From the NCBI RefSeq assembly GCF_018603885.1, contig NZ_JAHGAW010000001.1, positions 494,389 to 558,388 of the forward strand: DNA of 64,000 bases. The letters run 5' to 3'. Below, piece by piece: positions 7,553 to 16,057 of the stretch. The translations under genes were made by a program, and so were the position numbers. Every line of letters begins with the position of its first letter. The stretch's first letter is position 1. The stretch comes from Sphingobium nicotianae. Lineage in GTDB: Bacteria > Pseudomonadota > Alphaproteobacteria > Sphingomonadales > Sphingomonadaceae. Below the pieces are notes generated by a model. The model searched no databases. It saw nothing but the letters and a program-made list of their open reading frames with translations, and was not told where the DNA came from.

Positions 7553-8926
7553 ATGACAAGACCGGCTCGCACGATCGATCTCGCGAGGCTGCTGGAAGAC
7601 AGAAAGCTGACACCGTTCAACTATCTGCTGATGACTCTCTCCTGGCTGGTCACCATGTTCGACGGGCTCGACATGATGATGGTGTCGTTCACGGCGCCCT
7701 ACATGCAGGACGAGCTGCACCTCACCGACTATCAGCTCAGCGGCGCCTTCTCGGCCGGCACGGCCGGCATGATCCTGGGCGGCCTGACGTTCACTTATGT
7801 CGGCGACCGGATCGGGCGCAGGCCGACGATCATCATGTGCACCCTCGCTTTTGGCATTCTCACCTTCCTCACCGGCTTTGCGACCTATTATCCCGCGCTG
7901 CTCGCGCTGCGTTTTCTCGACGGGCTGGCGATCGGCGGAGCCTTGCCGCTCGCCTGGGCGCTCAACGTCGAGTTCATCCCCACCAAGCTGCGCGCCACCG
8001 TCGTCGCCTTCATCATGATGGGCTTCAGCATCGGCAGCTCGCTCGCGGGGCCACTGACCAATTGGATCGCGCCGACCTATGGCTGGGAAGGCGTCTATTT
8101 CGTCGGCGGCATCGGCTCGGTGATCTGCGCCATCATGATCGCGATCTTCCTGCCCGAATCGCCTCGCTTCCGGATCAGCAAGGGGATCAGGCCGGATCTG
8201 GTGGCGGCCGCACTCAAGCGGCTCGACGCCAGTATCGACGTGCAGCCCGACGATCGCTTCATCCTCGGCGACGAGATCAAGCAGACGCGCAATTTCCGCC
8301 TGGGCGATCTTTTCGAAGGCAAGTTGCGGCTGCTGACCCCGATCATCTGGATCGGCTATTTCGCCAGCGCGCTCGGTATCTTCTTCAAGTCCGCCTTCGG
8401 TCCGACGATCCTGGAGCGCATGCACATCGCGCGCGAGGTCGCGGCGAACGTGTCGGCAATCGGCGGGCTGCTCGGCGCCATTTCGGGCGTCATCATCATG
8501 CGCCTGTCCGCGAGATACGGCCTCAAGTTCGCGGCGAGCTGCACCTTGCTTATCGTCCCCATGGCAGTCGCGGTCGGCATGGAGTGGATCCCGAGCTCCA
8601 TCTTGCTGCCTGTCATCGTCGTCCAGAGCATGCTCGTCGGCGGCTGTCACACGGCGATCATCAGCCAGCTCGCGCTTTATTACCCCAGTGCGATCCGCGC
8701 GAGCGCCGGCGGCTGGGCATCGGCGGTCGGCAAGGCCGGCGGCTTCATCGGACCGTTCATCGGCGCGGCAATCCTCACCGCCGGGATCCCGGCGGTGCGC
8801 ACCTATGCGCTGGCCGCCATCTGCCCGTTCATCCTCTTCCTCTCGATCGTGGCGATCTCGGCCTTGCTACGGCGCCCGCAGCCTGAGGCCCGGACGCCCG
8901 GCGGGGTCGCCATGGCGGCGGAATAG
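7553..8926 (+). CDS. MFS transporter, AAHS (aromatic acid:H+ symporter) type
   Basis: 457 residues with 12 predicted membrane segments. The start region (LARLLEDRKLTPFNYLLMTL, then FDGLDM in helix 1) and motif A between helices 2 and 3 (GDRIGRRPT) match the AAHS family, whose members import benzoate- or protocatechuate-like acids with protons. A second signature, PESPRF, follows helix 6. The frame is open to 7421, but the ATG at 7553 is where AAHS proteins normally begin. Divergent from the FAD oxidoreductase/TauD operon, so it probably imports their substrate. An aromatic substrate is a reasonable guess only. Confidence 0.85.
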   Translation: MTRPARTIDLARLLEDRKLTPFNYLLMTLSWLVTMFDGLDMMMVSFTAPYMQDELHLTDYQLSGAFSAGTAGMILGGLTFTYVGDRIGRRPTIIMCTLAFGILTFLTGFATYYPALLALRFLDGLAIGGALPLAWALNVEFIPTKLRATVVAFIMMGFSIGSSLAGPLTNWIAPTYGWEGVYFVGGIGSVICAIMIAIFLPESPRFRISKGIRPDLVAAALKRLDASIDVQPDDRFILGDEIKQTRNFRLGDLFEGKLRLLTPIIWIGYFASALGIFFKSAFGPTILERMHIAREVAANVSAIGGLLGAISGVIIMRLSARYGLKFAASCTLLIVPMAVAVGMEWIPSSILLPVIVVQSMLVGGCHTAIISQLALYYPSAIRASAGGWASAVGKAGGFIGPFIGAAILTAGIPAVRTYALAAICPFILFLSIVAISALLRRPQPEARTPGGVAMAAE

Positions 8927-9012
8927 AGGCGGCAACTGACCATTGACCGGTCCGGCCGGCCTGCGTATAGCGCGCCGACCGATCGCCGGAACAGGGGATC
9001 GCGTTCCTTCGG

Positions 9013-9089
9013 GGCGGAGTAGCTCAGCCGGTTAGAGCAGCGGAATCATAATCCGCGTGTCGGGGGTTCGAGTCCCTCCTCCGCTACCA
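9013..9089 (+). tRNA. tRNA-Met (CAT anticodon)
   Basis: A 77-nt cloverleaf. The acceptor is GGCGGAG/CTCCGCT with a G-U closing pair, the anticodon stem GCGGA/TCCGC has loop ATCATAA (anticodon CAT), the T-arm is GGGGG-TTCGAGT-CCCTC and CCA is encoded. The overall sequence resembles elongator tRNA-Met rather than initiator. A tRNA-Ile read as CAT and modified to lysidine is less likely. Confidence 0.93.
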
Positions 9090-9178
9090 TTCTTCGACCC
9101 ATTTCGCCGGTTGCCTCGATTGCGAAGCCGCGCTTTCTCTGGCAAGGCGACGCTCGTCGCGCAGCGTGAGGAGTGGAC

Positions 9179-10411
9179 GTGCCGCATTTCGATTGCCTCA
9201 TCGTCGGCGGCGGGCATGCCGGAGCGCAAGCCGCGATCCTGCTGCGCCAGCTCAAATTCGAGGGCTCGATCGGCCTGATCAGCGCCGAGCCGGAGCTGCC
9301 CTACGAACGCCCGCCGCTTTCCAAGGACTATCTGGCCGGCGAGAAGCCGTTCAAGCGGATCTTGCTGCGCCCGGCGCATTTCTGGGATGATCACGCCGTC
9401 ACGATGATGCTCGGCGAGCGGGTCAAGGCGATCCATGCCGACGAGCATCGGGTGGTGACGACGAGCGATGCCGAACATGGCTATGGCAAGCTGATCTGGG
9501 CCGGCGGCGGCGTCGCGCGGCGCCTCTCCTGCCCTGGCAGCACCGCGCATGGCCTCTACACCGTGCGCACACGCGCCGATGTCGACGCGCTGATCGCGAC
9601 GCTGCCCAACGCGCAGCGCTATGCGATCGTCGGCGGCGGCTATATCGGGCTGGAAGCGGCGGCCGTGCTCAGCAAACTCGGCAAGCAGGTGACGCTGATC
9701 GAGGCGCTCGACCGGGTGCTGGCGCGGGTCGCGGGGCCTGAGCTGTCCGCTTTCTTCGAGGCGGAACATCGCGCCCATGGCGTGGACGTGCGCCTCTCCG
9801 CCGCCGTCGAGGCGATCGAGACCGACAGCGGCGAGCGCGCCACCGGCGTCCGCCTCGCCGACGGCACGGTCATCGCGACAGACGCGGTGATCGTCGGCAT
9901 CGGCATCGTACCGGAGACCGGTCCCCTGCTGCTGGCAGGCGCCACGGGCGGCAATGGCGTCGACGTCGACGAATTTTGCCAGACGTCGCTGCCGGACGTC
10001 TATGCGATCGGCGATTGCGCCGCGCATGAGAACCGGTTCGCGGCCGGCCGGCGGGTGCGCGTCGAATCCGTCCAGAACGCCAATGACCAGGCGCGGACCG
10101 CGGTGCAGCACATGCTCGGCAATCCGGCGCCTTACGATGCGGTGCCCTGGTTCTGGTCCAACCAATATGATCTGCGCCTTCAGACGGTGGGGCTCTCGGT
10201 CGCGCATGACGAGCGCATCGTCCGCGGCGATCCGGCGACGCGAAGCTTTTCCGTCGTCTATCTCAACCAGGGCCAGATCGTGGCGCTCGACTGCGTCAAC
10301 CGCACCAAGGATTATGTGCAGGGTCGCGCGCTGGTGCTGAGCGGCGAGCGGGTCGATCGCGCGCAACTCGCGAATGGCGATATTCCGCTCAAGGAACTGA
10401 CCGCCACCTAA
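9179..10411 (+). CDS. NAD(P)/FAD-dependent ferredoxin reductase (oxygenase-coupled type)
   Basis: About 410 residues. FAD motif LIVGGGHAGAQAAILLRQ at the N-terminus, the diagnostic ELPYERPPLSKDYL segment, NAD-binding motif AIVGGGYIGLEAAAVLSKLG near residue 155, and VYAIGDCA before a C-terminal reductase domain (WFWSNQYDLRLQTVG). These mark the rubredoxin/ferredoxin reductases that feed electrons to cytochrome P450s or Rieske oxygenases. No ferredoxin or oxygenase is adjacent. Two GTG codons compete for the start; the one at 9179 has GAGGAG 5 nt upstream, whereas the one at 9173 lies within that site. Confidence 0.88.
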   Translation: MPHFDCLIVGGGHAGAQAAILLRQLKFEGSIGLISAEPELPYERPPLSKDYLAGEKPFKRILLRPAHFWDDHAVTMMLGERVKAIHADEHRVVTTSDAEHGYGKLIWAGGGVARRLSCPGSTAHGLYTVRTRADVDALIATLPNAQRYAIVGGGYIGLEAAAVLSKLGKQVTLIEALDRVLARVAGPELSAFFEAEHRAHGVDVRLSAAVEAIETDSGERATGVRLADGTVIATDAVIVGIGIVPETGPLLLAGATGGNGVDVDEFCQTSLPDVYAIGDCAAHENRFAAGRRVRVESVQNANDQARTAVQHMLGNPAPYDAVPWFWSNQYDLRLQTVGLSVAHDERIVRGDPATRSFSVVYLNQGQIVALDCVNRTKDYVQGRALVLSGERVDRAQLANGDIPLKELTAT

Positions 10412-10920
10412 CCGCGAAAGGCATGGCGCGAGATGAGCGACCATGGACCGCCGCGATACCGCCAGCAGGCCAGCGCCGCGATCTCGACAGGCCGGCGCAC
10501 GAGGCTCGCCTCGACCTCGGCCAAAGTTCCTCGTGCGAGAGCTGGCTCCACCTTGTTCTGGATCGTGACGTGCAACCGCGGCGAATGGCTGTCCTGCGGG
10601 ATCAGGTGGCGCTCGAAGCGCGCGGCGATCTCCGCCCATATCGCCAGGAGATCCGGGCTCGAAATCGCGATCGCCACCCCGCTCCCCAGCGAATAGGCCC
10701 CAGCGATCGTGGCTGAGGGCTTGGGCCCGGCGCTCAGGCCCGTGAGCATGCCACGCAATTCCCCTTCGATCGAGGGCGGGAGATGGTGGAACAGGATCAG
10801 GTGGGCGGGCAATTGATTACGCTCGGCGGGATAGTGTTTGCGGCGCAGCGCATCAGCCCAGCCTTGATCCGCCTTCCCGAGCTCGGCGGTCACAATGATC
10901 GGAGCGCCCGCCTCAGCCAC
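10408..10920 (-). CDS. 2'-5' RNA ligase / cyclic phosphodiesterase family protein
   Basis: About 170 residues of the 2H phosphoesterase fold. The second catalytic motif is intact (HVTIQNK). The first is HLILFHH, that is His-x-Ile instead of His-x-Thr/Ser, so catalysis may be altered. Family members open 2',3'-cyclic phosphates or make 2'-5' bonds in RNA. GTG 10920 (MAEAGAPIIVTAELG) with GGAAAC just upstream is the favoured start; TTG 10941 is possible. The 3' end overlaps the ferredoxin reductase stop by 4 bp on the opposite strand. Confidence 0.75.
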   Translation of the reverse strand: MAEAGAPIIVTAELGKADQGWADALRRKHYPAERNQLPAHLILFHHLPPSIEGELRGMLTGLSAGPKPSATIAGAYSLGSGVAIAISSPDLLAIWAEIAARFERHLIPQDSHSPRLHVTIQNKVEPALARGTLAEVEASLVRRPVEIAALACWRYRGGPWSLISRHAFRG

Positions 10921-10993
10921 GTTTCCAGAGCCGCATTGCAAAATGGCGGAATTGAGTCATGCTCCATGCAGCCTAACAGAAGGAGGGGAAATT

Positions 10994-11425
10994 ATGGCAT
11001 CGACTCCAGCTCCCACGCGCCCCGCGATCTGGCCAGCCCTGATATTATTGGTCTGGAATTGCCTTGGCGTCTTCGCATTTGTGATGCAGTCCAATCAGGA
11101 TCTAACGATCCTTGCCAGGACCGATCCGCTGCAGGCCAGGATCTGGTCCGAAATGCCGACCTGGGCCTGGATCAGCTATGGCCTTGCCGTGGGCACGGGT
11201 CTGGCAGGCGCCATCGCGCTGCTGTTTCGCCTTAAGGCGGCGATCTGGCTCTCGGCCATCTGCGTGATCGCGGTGATCGCGCAGTTCAGCTACACCTTCC
11301 TCCTGACCGATCTGCTGGCGCAGAAAGGCTTAAGCACAGCGCTTTTTCCGCTGTTCATCCTGGCGATGGCGGTCATCCAGCTGACCTATGCACGCTCGCT
11401 CGGCACGAAGGGCGCGTTGCGCTAG
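10994..11425 (+). CDS. Four-helix membrane protein, hypothetical (paralogue at 56.7 kb)
   Basis: 143 residues with four hydrophobic segments (about 12-32, 58-80, 85-105, 112-132). The pattern resembles the protein at 56713-57147: an N-terminal LLVWNCLGVFAFVM helix, an extracytoplasmic loop, then MPTWAWISYGLAVGTGLAG and a second hairpin. A very strong AGGAGGGG ribosome-binding site fixes the start at 10994. No function is recognised. Confidence 0.7.
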   Translation: MASTPAPTRPAIWPALILLVWNCLGVFAFVMQSNQDLTILARTDPLQARIWSEMPTWAWISYGLAVGTGLAGAIALLFRLKAAIWLSAICVIAVIAQFSYTFLLTDLLAQKGLSTALFPLFILAMAVIQLTYARSLGTKGALR

Positions 11426-11426
11426 C

Positions 11427-12401
11427 TCACATCTCGCCGCGCTGACGGCGCAGCTCGAACCATTTGCGGACGTTCTCGTTATGCTGCTCCAGCGTGTCCG
11501 CAAAGATATGCCCGCCCCGCCCGTCCGCGACAAAATAGAGCGCGCGCGTGGCGGCGGGCTTCAGCACCGCCTCGATCGAGGTGCGGCCCGGATTGGCGAT
11601 CGGCCCCTTGGGCAGCCCGGTCATCGCATAAGTATTATAATCGTTGACAGCAGCGATCTCCGATTTGCGGATGCGGCGGCCGAGCGGTTTCCCCTTGGTG
11701 ATCGGATAGATGATCGTCGGATCGGCTTGCAGCATCATGCCGGTGCGCAACCGGTTGGCATAGACGCCCGCCACGATCGGCCGCTCGGCCTGCAGCGACG
11801 TCTCCTTCTCGACGATGCTGGCGAGGACGAGCGCTTCCGACGGCGTCTTGACGACGATGTCCGGCGCGCGCTTGGGCCATTGCTCGGCCATGAATTTGGT
11901 CATCGCCGCCTGCATCCGGTCAAGCACTGCCTGCCGCGTCTCGCCCTTCTGATAGGCGTAGCTGTCCGGCAGCACGGATCCCTCGGCGGGCACGGCCACG
12001 GACCCGGTCAGGTCTTTGTTGGCCATTAGCCGTTCTTGCACGAGGATCGACGGCATGCCCTCGGGGATGGTCACCAGATAATTGACCGTCTTGCCGCCCT
12101 GCAGAATCTGCAAAATCTCGGAATTGCTGGCGCTCTTGGGGATCTTGTATTCGCCCGCCTTGATAACGCCGCTGCCGCCCAGGAAGCGCGCGCGGGTCAT
12201 GAAGGCATTGGCCGAGCTGATCGCGCCCTTCTTCTCAAGATCGCTCGCCATGCCGCGCAGGCTGGCGCCGTCCGGCACCACGATCGTGATGTCATGATCG
12301 AGCGGGCCCGAGCGGGTCCAGCCATGCACGAAATTATACGCCGCTGCCGCCAGCCCCAGAGCCAACACCGCCAGGATGATCAGCCCGACGCGGCGTCGCA
12401 T
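11427..12401 (-). CDS. mltG: Endolytic murein transglycosylase MltG
   Basis: 324 residues with a single N-terminal membrane anchor (LIILAVLALGLAAAAYNFV) and a periplasmic YceG-like domain. The catalytic glutamate E198 is in the conserved ASIVEKET motif, and PEGSVLPDSYAY-like and GLPKGPIANPG signatures are present. The enzyme cuts nascent glycan strands inside the chain at the inner membrane, helping to set strand length. It lies 6 bp downstream of fabF, the usual alphaproteobacterial arrangement. Confidence 0.95.
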   Translation of the reverse strand: MRRRVGLIILAVLALGLAAAAYNFVHGWTRSGPLDHDITIVVPDGASLRGMASDLEKKGAISSANAFMTRARFLGGSGVIKAGEYKIPKSASNSEILQILQGGKTVNYLVTIPEGMPSILVQERLMANKDLTGSVAVPAEGSVLPDSYAYQKGETRQAVLDRMQAAMTKFMAEQWPKRAPDIVVKTPSEALVLASIVEKETSLQAERPIVAGVYANRLRTGMMLQADPTIIYPITKGKPLGRRIRKSEIAAVNDYNTYAMTGLPKGPIANPGRTSIEAVLKPAATRALYFVADGRGGHIFADTLEQHNENVRKWFELRRQRGEM

Positions 12402-12407
12402 CGCGGC

Positions 12408-13667
12408 CTAGACCTTTGTCAGCACGAGGCTGGCATTGGTGCCGCCGAACCCGAAGCTGTTGTTGAGCACGGCGTTGATCTCGCGCTTCTTCGCGATGTG
12501 AGGCACGAGATCGACGCCTTCGCAGCTCTCGCTCGGATCATCGAGATTGAGCGTCGGCGGAGCGATCTGGTCGCGCAGCGCGAGAATGCAGAAGATTGTC
12601 TCGACCGCACCCGCGCCGCCGAGCAGATGCCCGATCGCCGATTTGGTCGAGGACATCGACAGGTTCCCGAGCGCAGGCCCAAACAGGCGGCGTACGGCCC
12701 CCAGCTCCAACTCGTCGCCGAGGGGCGTGGAGGTGCCGTGCGCATTCACATAGTCGATGTCGTCCAGCGCGAGGCCGGACTTCTTCATCGCCATCGCCAT
12801 CGATCGATAGGCGCCCGATCCTTCAGGATGCGGCGCTGTTACGTGATAGGCATCGCCCGACAGGCCATAGCCGATGACTTCGGCGTAAATCTTGGCTCCA
12901 CGCGCCTTGGCATGCTCATACTCCTCAAGCACGACGACGCCGGCGCCTTCACCCATGACGAAGCCGTCGCGCGCCTTGTCATAAGGGCGCGAGGCCTTTT
13001 CGGGCGTGTCGTTGAAATCGGTCGAGAGCGCGCGTGCCTGCGCGAAACCGGCGATGCCGAGCGGGCAGATCGCGCCCTCGGCGCCACCCGCCAGCATGAT
13101 GTCGGCATCGTCCATCGCGATCATGCGGGCCGCATCGCCGATCGAGTGCACGCCGGTCGCGCAGGCCGTCACGACGGCGTGGTTGGGGCCCATCAGGCCA
13201 TATTTGATGCTGACCTGGCCGGAGATGAGATTGATCAGGCGGCCATGGACGAAATGCGGCGAGACGCGGCGCGGCCCCTTCTCGTGCAGCACGATCGATT
13301 CGCTGGCGATGCCCGGCAGGCCGCCAATGCCCGAGCCGATCGAGAGGCCGGTGCGGAAGCGCTCCTCCTCGCTCATGTCGGTGAGGCCGGCATCCTCGAG
13401 CGCCTGACCTGCTGCATCGATGCCATAGATGATGAATGGATCGACCTGGCGCTGGACCTTGTGGTCGACGCGCTTGTCCGGATCGAAACCCCAGGCATGA
13501 TCCTTGGGTTTCACCTCGCAGGCGATGCGACAGGCATAATCGGTGGCGTCGAAACGCGTGATCGTGCCCGCGCCCGATTTCGAGGCGATGATGTTCGCCC
13601 AGCTCGTTTCGACGTCCGCACCCAGCGGCGAGACCATGCCGAGACCAGTCACAACGACACGACGCAT
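12408..13667 (-). CDS. fabF: Beta-ketoacyl-ACP synthase II
   Basis: 419 residues, full length for KAS II. The catalytic triad is visible: C169 in VVTACATGVHS, a His in NAHGTSTPLGD and a His in KSAIGHLLGGAGAVE. It condenses malonyl-ACP with acyl-ACP during fatty acid chain elongation. It lies 168 bp downstream of acpP and directly upstream of mltG; the frame ends TLNNSFGFGGTN-like as in other FabF proteins. Confidence 0.97.
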   Translation of the reverse strand: MRRVVVTGLGMVSPLGADVETSWANIIASKSGAGTITRFDATDYACRIACEVKPKDHAWGFDPDKRVDHKVQRQVDPFIIYGIDAAGQALEDAGLTDMSEEERFRTGLSIGSGIGGLPGIASESIVLHEKGPRRVSPHFVHGRLINLISGQVSIKYGLMGPNHAVVTACATGVHSIGDAARMIAMDDADIMLAGGAEGAICPLGIAGFAQARALSTDFNDTPEKASRPYDKARDGFVMGEGAGVVVLEEYEHAKARGAKIYAEVIGYGLSGDAYHVTAPHPEGSGAYRSMAMAMKKSGLALDDIDYVNAHGTSTPLGDELELGAVRRLFGPALGNLSMSSTKSAIGHLLGGAGAVETIFCILALRDQIAPPTLNLDDPSESCEGVDLVPHIAKKREINAVLNNSFGFGGTNASLVLTKV

Positions 13668-13835
13668 ATCACTCTCCTAAACTTCGAGCTGGCTGCTGTT
13701 GCGTCTTCGCAGCCGGTAAAAGCGAAACGGCCCTCCTCTGGCGAGCGAACCCGCGACCGGAGAGCCGTCCCAATCCTGATGCACTGGCCGATGCCGGCCC
13801 GCAAGCTATCGCCCGCGGGCCGCGCATGAAGGTCC

Positions 13836-14069
13836 TTACTGCTTGCCCTCGATGAAATCGATCGCATCCTTGACGGTCGCAATCTTCTCGGCTGCATCAT
13901 CGGGAATCTCGACGCCGAACTCTTCCTCAAAGGCCATGACGAGCTCGACGATGTCGAGGCTGTCCGCGCCGAGATCGTCGATGAAGCTCGCGTCTTCGGT
14001 CACTTTGTCCGCCTCGACGCCGAGGTGCTCGACGACGATCTTCTTCACGCGATCCGCGGTCTCACTCAT
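13836..14069 (-). CDS. acpP: Acyl carrier protein
   Basis: 77 residues, acidic and helical. The phosphopantetheine attachment serine is S37 in [15 protein letters not shown]. It carries the growing acyl chain for the Fab enzymes encoded on either side. Located between fabG and fabF in the standard order. Confidence 0.98.
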   Translation of the reverse strand: MSETADRVKKIVVEHLGVEADKVTEDASFIDDLGADSLDIVELVMAFEEEFGVEIPDDAAEKIATVKDAIDFIEGKQ

Positions 14070-14196
14070 GGCTGGTCCTTCTACTTAGTGATCTTCAGTC
14101 GGAAGATGCCCTAGTGGGTAGGGCCGTGCGTGACAAGAGGCTGCGGCGCTGCAATGCCACTTCGCCCGGCCAGGAACACGCGCCCTGCACCCGGCA

Positions 14197-14937
14197 TCAA
14201 ATCATGGCCATGCCGCCGTTCACGTGCAAGGTCTGGCCAGTGACATAACCGCCTTCCCTGCTCGCGAGATAGACCACGGCCGCACCGATGTCGCGCCCCT
14301 CGCCCAGGGTCCCCGCAGGGATGCGCGCGAGGATCGCCTCTCTCTGCGTCTCGTTAAGCGCATCAGTCATCGCCGAGCGAATGAAGCCCGGCGCCACGCA
14401 GTTCACGGTGATGCCACGGCTCGCCAATTCCTGTGCCAGGCTCTTGCTCATGCCGATGAGGCCCGCCTTGGACGCGGCATAATTGGCCTGACCGGGGTTG
14501 CCGGTCACGCCGACGACGCTGGTGATCGATATGACGCGGCCGAAGCGCGCCTTCATCATCGGCCGCGCGGCGGCGCGGATGAGGCGGAAAGCGGCTTCGA
14601 GATTGATGCGCTGGACACTGTCCCACTCCTCGTCCTTCATGCGCATCATGAGGTTGTCGCGCGTGACGCCGGCATTGTTGACGAGAATGTCCAGTGGGCC
14701 GCCAAGCGCTTCGAGCGCGGCCGGCACCAGGCCGTCGACCGATGCCGCATCGCTCAGATCGCAGGGCACGCAGACATGATCGCCGCCAAGCTCTGCCGCA
14801 AAGGCCTCCAGCTTGGCGACATTGCTGCCGGAAAGCGCAAGCTTCGCGCCCTGGCCGGCGAGAGCTCTGGCGATCTCCGAGCCGATGCCGCCGCTTGCGC
14901 CGGTCACCAGCGCCGTCATTCCCGAAAGATCGAACAT
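14197..14937 (-). CDS. fabG: 3-oxoacyl-ACP reductase
   Basis: 246 residues of the short-chain dehydrogenase fold. NADP-binding TGASGGIG at about residue 12, NNAG, and catalytic Ser (SITSVVG), Tyr-x-x-x-Lys (YAASKAG). The C-terminal VNGGMAMI is typical of FabG. It reduces 3-oxoacyl-ACP in each elongation round. The ATG at 14937 has GGAGGAACAGG directly upstream, so a longer reading to 14967 is rejected. Confidence 0.96.
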   Translation of the reverse strand: MFDLSGMTALVTGASGGIGSEIARALAGQGAKLALSGSNVAKLEAFAAELGGDHVCVPCDLSDAASVDGLVPAALEALGGPLDILVNNAGVTRDNLMMRMKDEEWDSVQRINLEAAFRLIRAAARPMMKARFGRVISITSVVGVTGNPGQANYAASKAGLIGMSKSLAQELASRGITVNCVAPGFIRSAMTDALNETQREAILARIPAGTLGEGRDIGAAVVYLASREGGYVTGQTLHVNGGMAMI

Positions 14938-14953
14938 CCTGTTCCTCCAGTCC

Positions 14954-15889
14954 TCAGAGCCGGCCAACCAGCGCTTCGATATCGTCCATGGTGACGATGC
15001 TCATCACCGTTGCATCCGGTGCGATGCGCTTGACCATCGGGGAAAGCACCTTGCCCCCGAACTCGACGAAATCGGTGATCCCTGCGTCCCACATGGCCGC
15101 GATGCTCTCGCGCCAGCGAACACGACCCGTGACCTGCTCGACGAGCAGTTGCCGGATCGTCGCGGCATCCGTGACCGGCGCGGCGGTCACGTTGGCATAG
15201 ACGGGGATGAAGGCGCCGGGCGAATCCGTCCCAGCGAGCGCATCCGCCATCGCATCGGCGGCAGGCTGCATGAGCGGGCAATGGAAAGGCGCCGAGACCG
15301 GCAGCAGGACACCGCGCTTGATCTCATAGTCCTTGACCATCCCAATGGCGCGCTCGATCGCGCCCTTGTGCCCGGAGATGACCACCTGGCCCGGATCATT
15401 GTCGTTGGCAACGGTACACACCTCGCCCTGCGCCGCCGCTGCGGCCAGCGCCTCGGCGTTCCCGATGTCGGCGCCAAGCAGCGCCGCCATCGCGCCGACG
15501 CCGACGGGAACCGCCGCCTGCATCGCGCGCCCGCGCGTCTTGAGGAGCCGTGCCGTCGTCTTGAGGTCGAAGGCGCCCACCGCCGAGAGGGCGCTATATT
15601 CGCCGAGGCTATGCCCGGCGACCGCATCCGCCTTGTCGGCAATGGCTATGCCGCCTTCGATCTCCAGCACCCGCAGCGTGGCGAGCGCATTGGCCATGAT
15701 CGCCGGCTGGGCGTTCTCGGTCAAAGTGAGGTCAGCCTCCGGCCCTTCGCTCATCAGGCGAAACAGATGCTGGCCGAGCGCCTCGTCCACCTCCTCGAAG
15801 ATCTGGCGGGCGACCGGCGACGCCCCGGCGAGCGCGGCGCCCATGCCCACGGCCTGGCTGCCTTGTCCGGGAAAGATGAATGCGCGCAT
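14954..15889 (-). CDS. fabD: Malonyl-CoA:ACP acyltransferase
   Basis: 311 residues. The nucleophile elbow is GHSLGE with catalytic S94, and the N-terminus begins with FIFPGQGSQAVGMG. APFHCPLMQPA carries the second catalytic His. It loads malonyl units onto ACP. First gene of the fabD-fabG-acpP-fabF-mltG run; 16 bp separate it from fabG. Confidence 0.97.
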   Translation of the reverse strand: MRAFIFPGQGSQAVGMGAALAGASPVARQIFEEVDEALGQHLFRLMSEGPEADLTLTENAQPAIMANALATLRVLEIEGGIAIADKADAVAGHSLGEYSALSAVGAFDLKTTARLLKTRGRAMQAAVPVGVGAMAALLGADIGNAEALAAAAAQGEVCTVANDNDPGQVVISGHKGAIERAIGMVKDYEIKRGVLLPVSAPFHCPLMQPAADAMADALAGTDSPGAFIPVYANVTAAPVTDAATIRQLLVEQVTGRVRWRESIAAMWDAGITDFVEFGGKVLSPMVKRIAPDATVMSIVTMDDIEALVGRL

Positions 15890-16057
15890 GATTTAGGCCC
15901 CTGCCCGATTTGGTAGCCGCGCTGCATAGCGGATTGTCCGGGCGTTGGAAGAGGCTCTTTATAGACCGCCGCCGGCGACTTCATCGCGATTTAAAGGCCG
16001 GGGATTATAGCGTAGCCCGTCAAAAGCCCGGTCCGCCGTTGGGAAAGCGTCTTTCGC

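Noticed and set aside
12036..13829. Long open frame opposite mltG and fabF
   Set aside because: Spans two well-defined genes on the other strand and has no recognisable domain.
13668..13835. Terminator or riboswitch between acpP and fabF
   Set aside because: Several GC-rich pairs (GCCCGC/GCGGGC) are present but none is followed by a T-run or a known riboswitch core; it is left as plain spacer.
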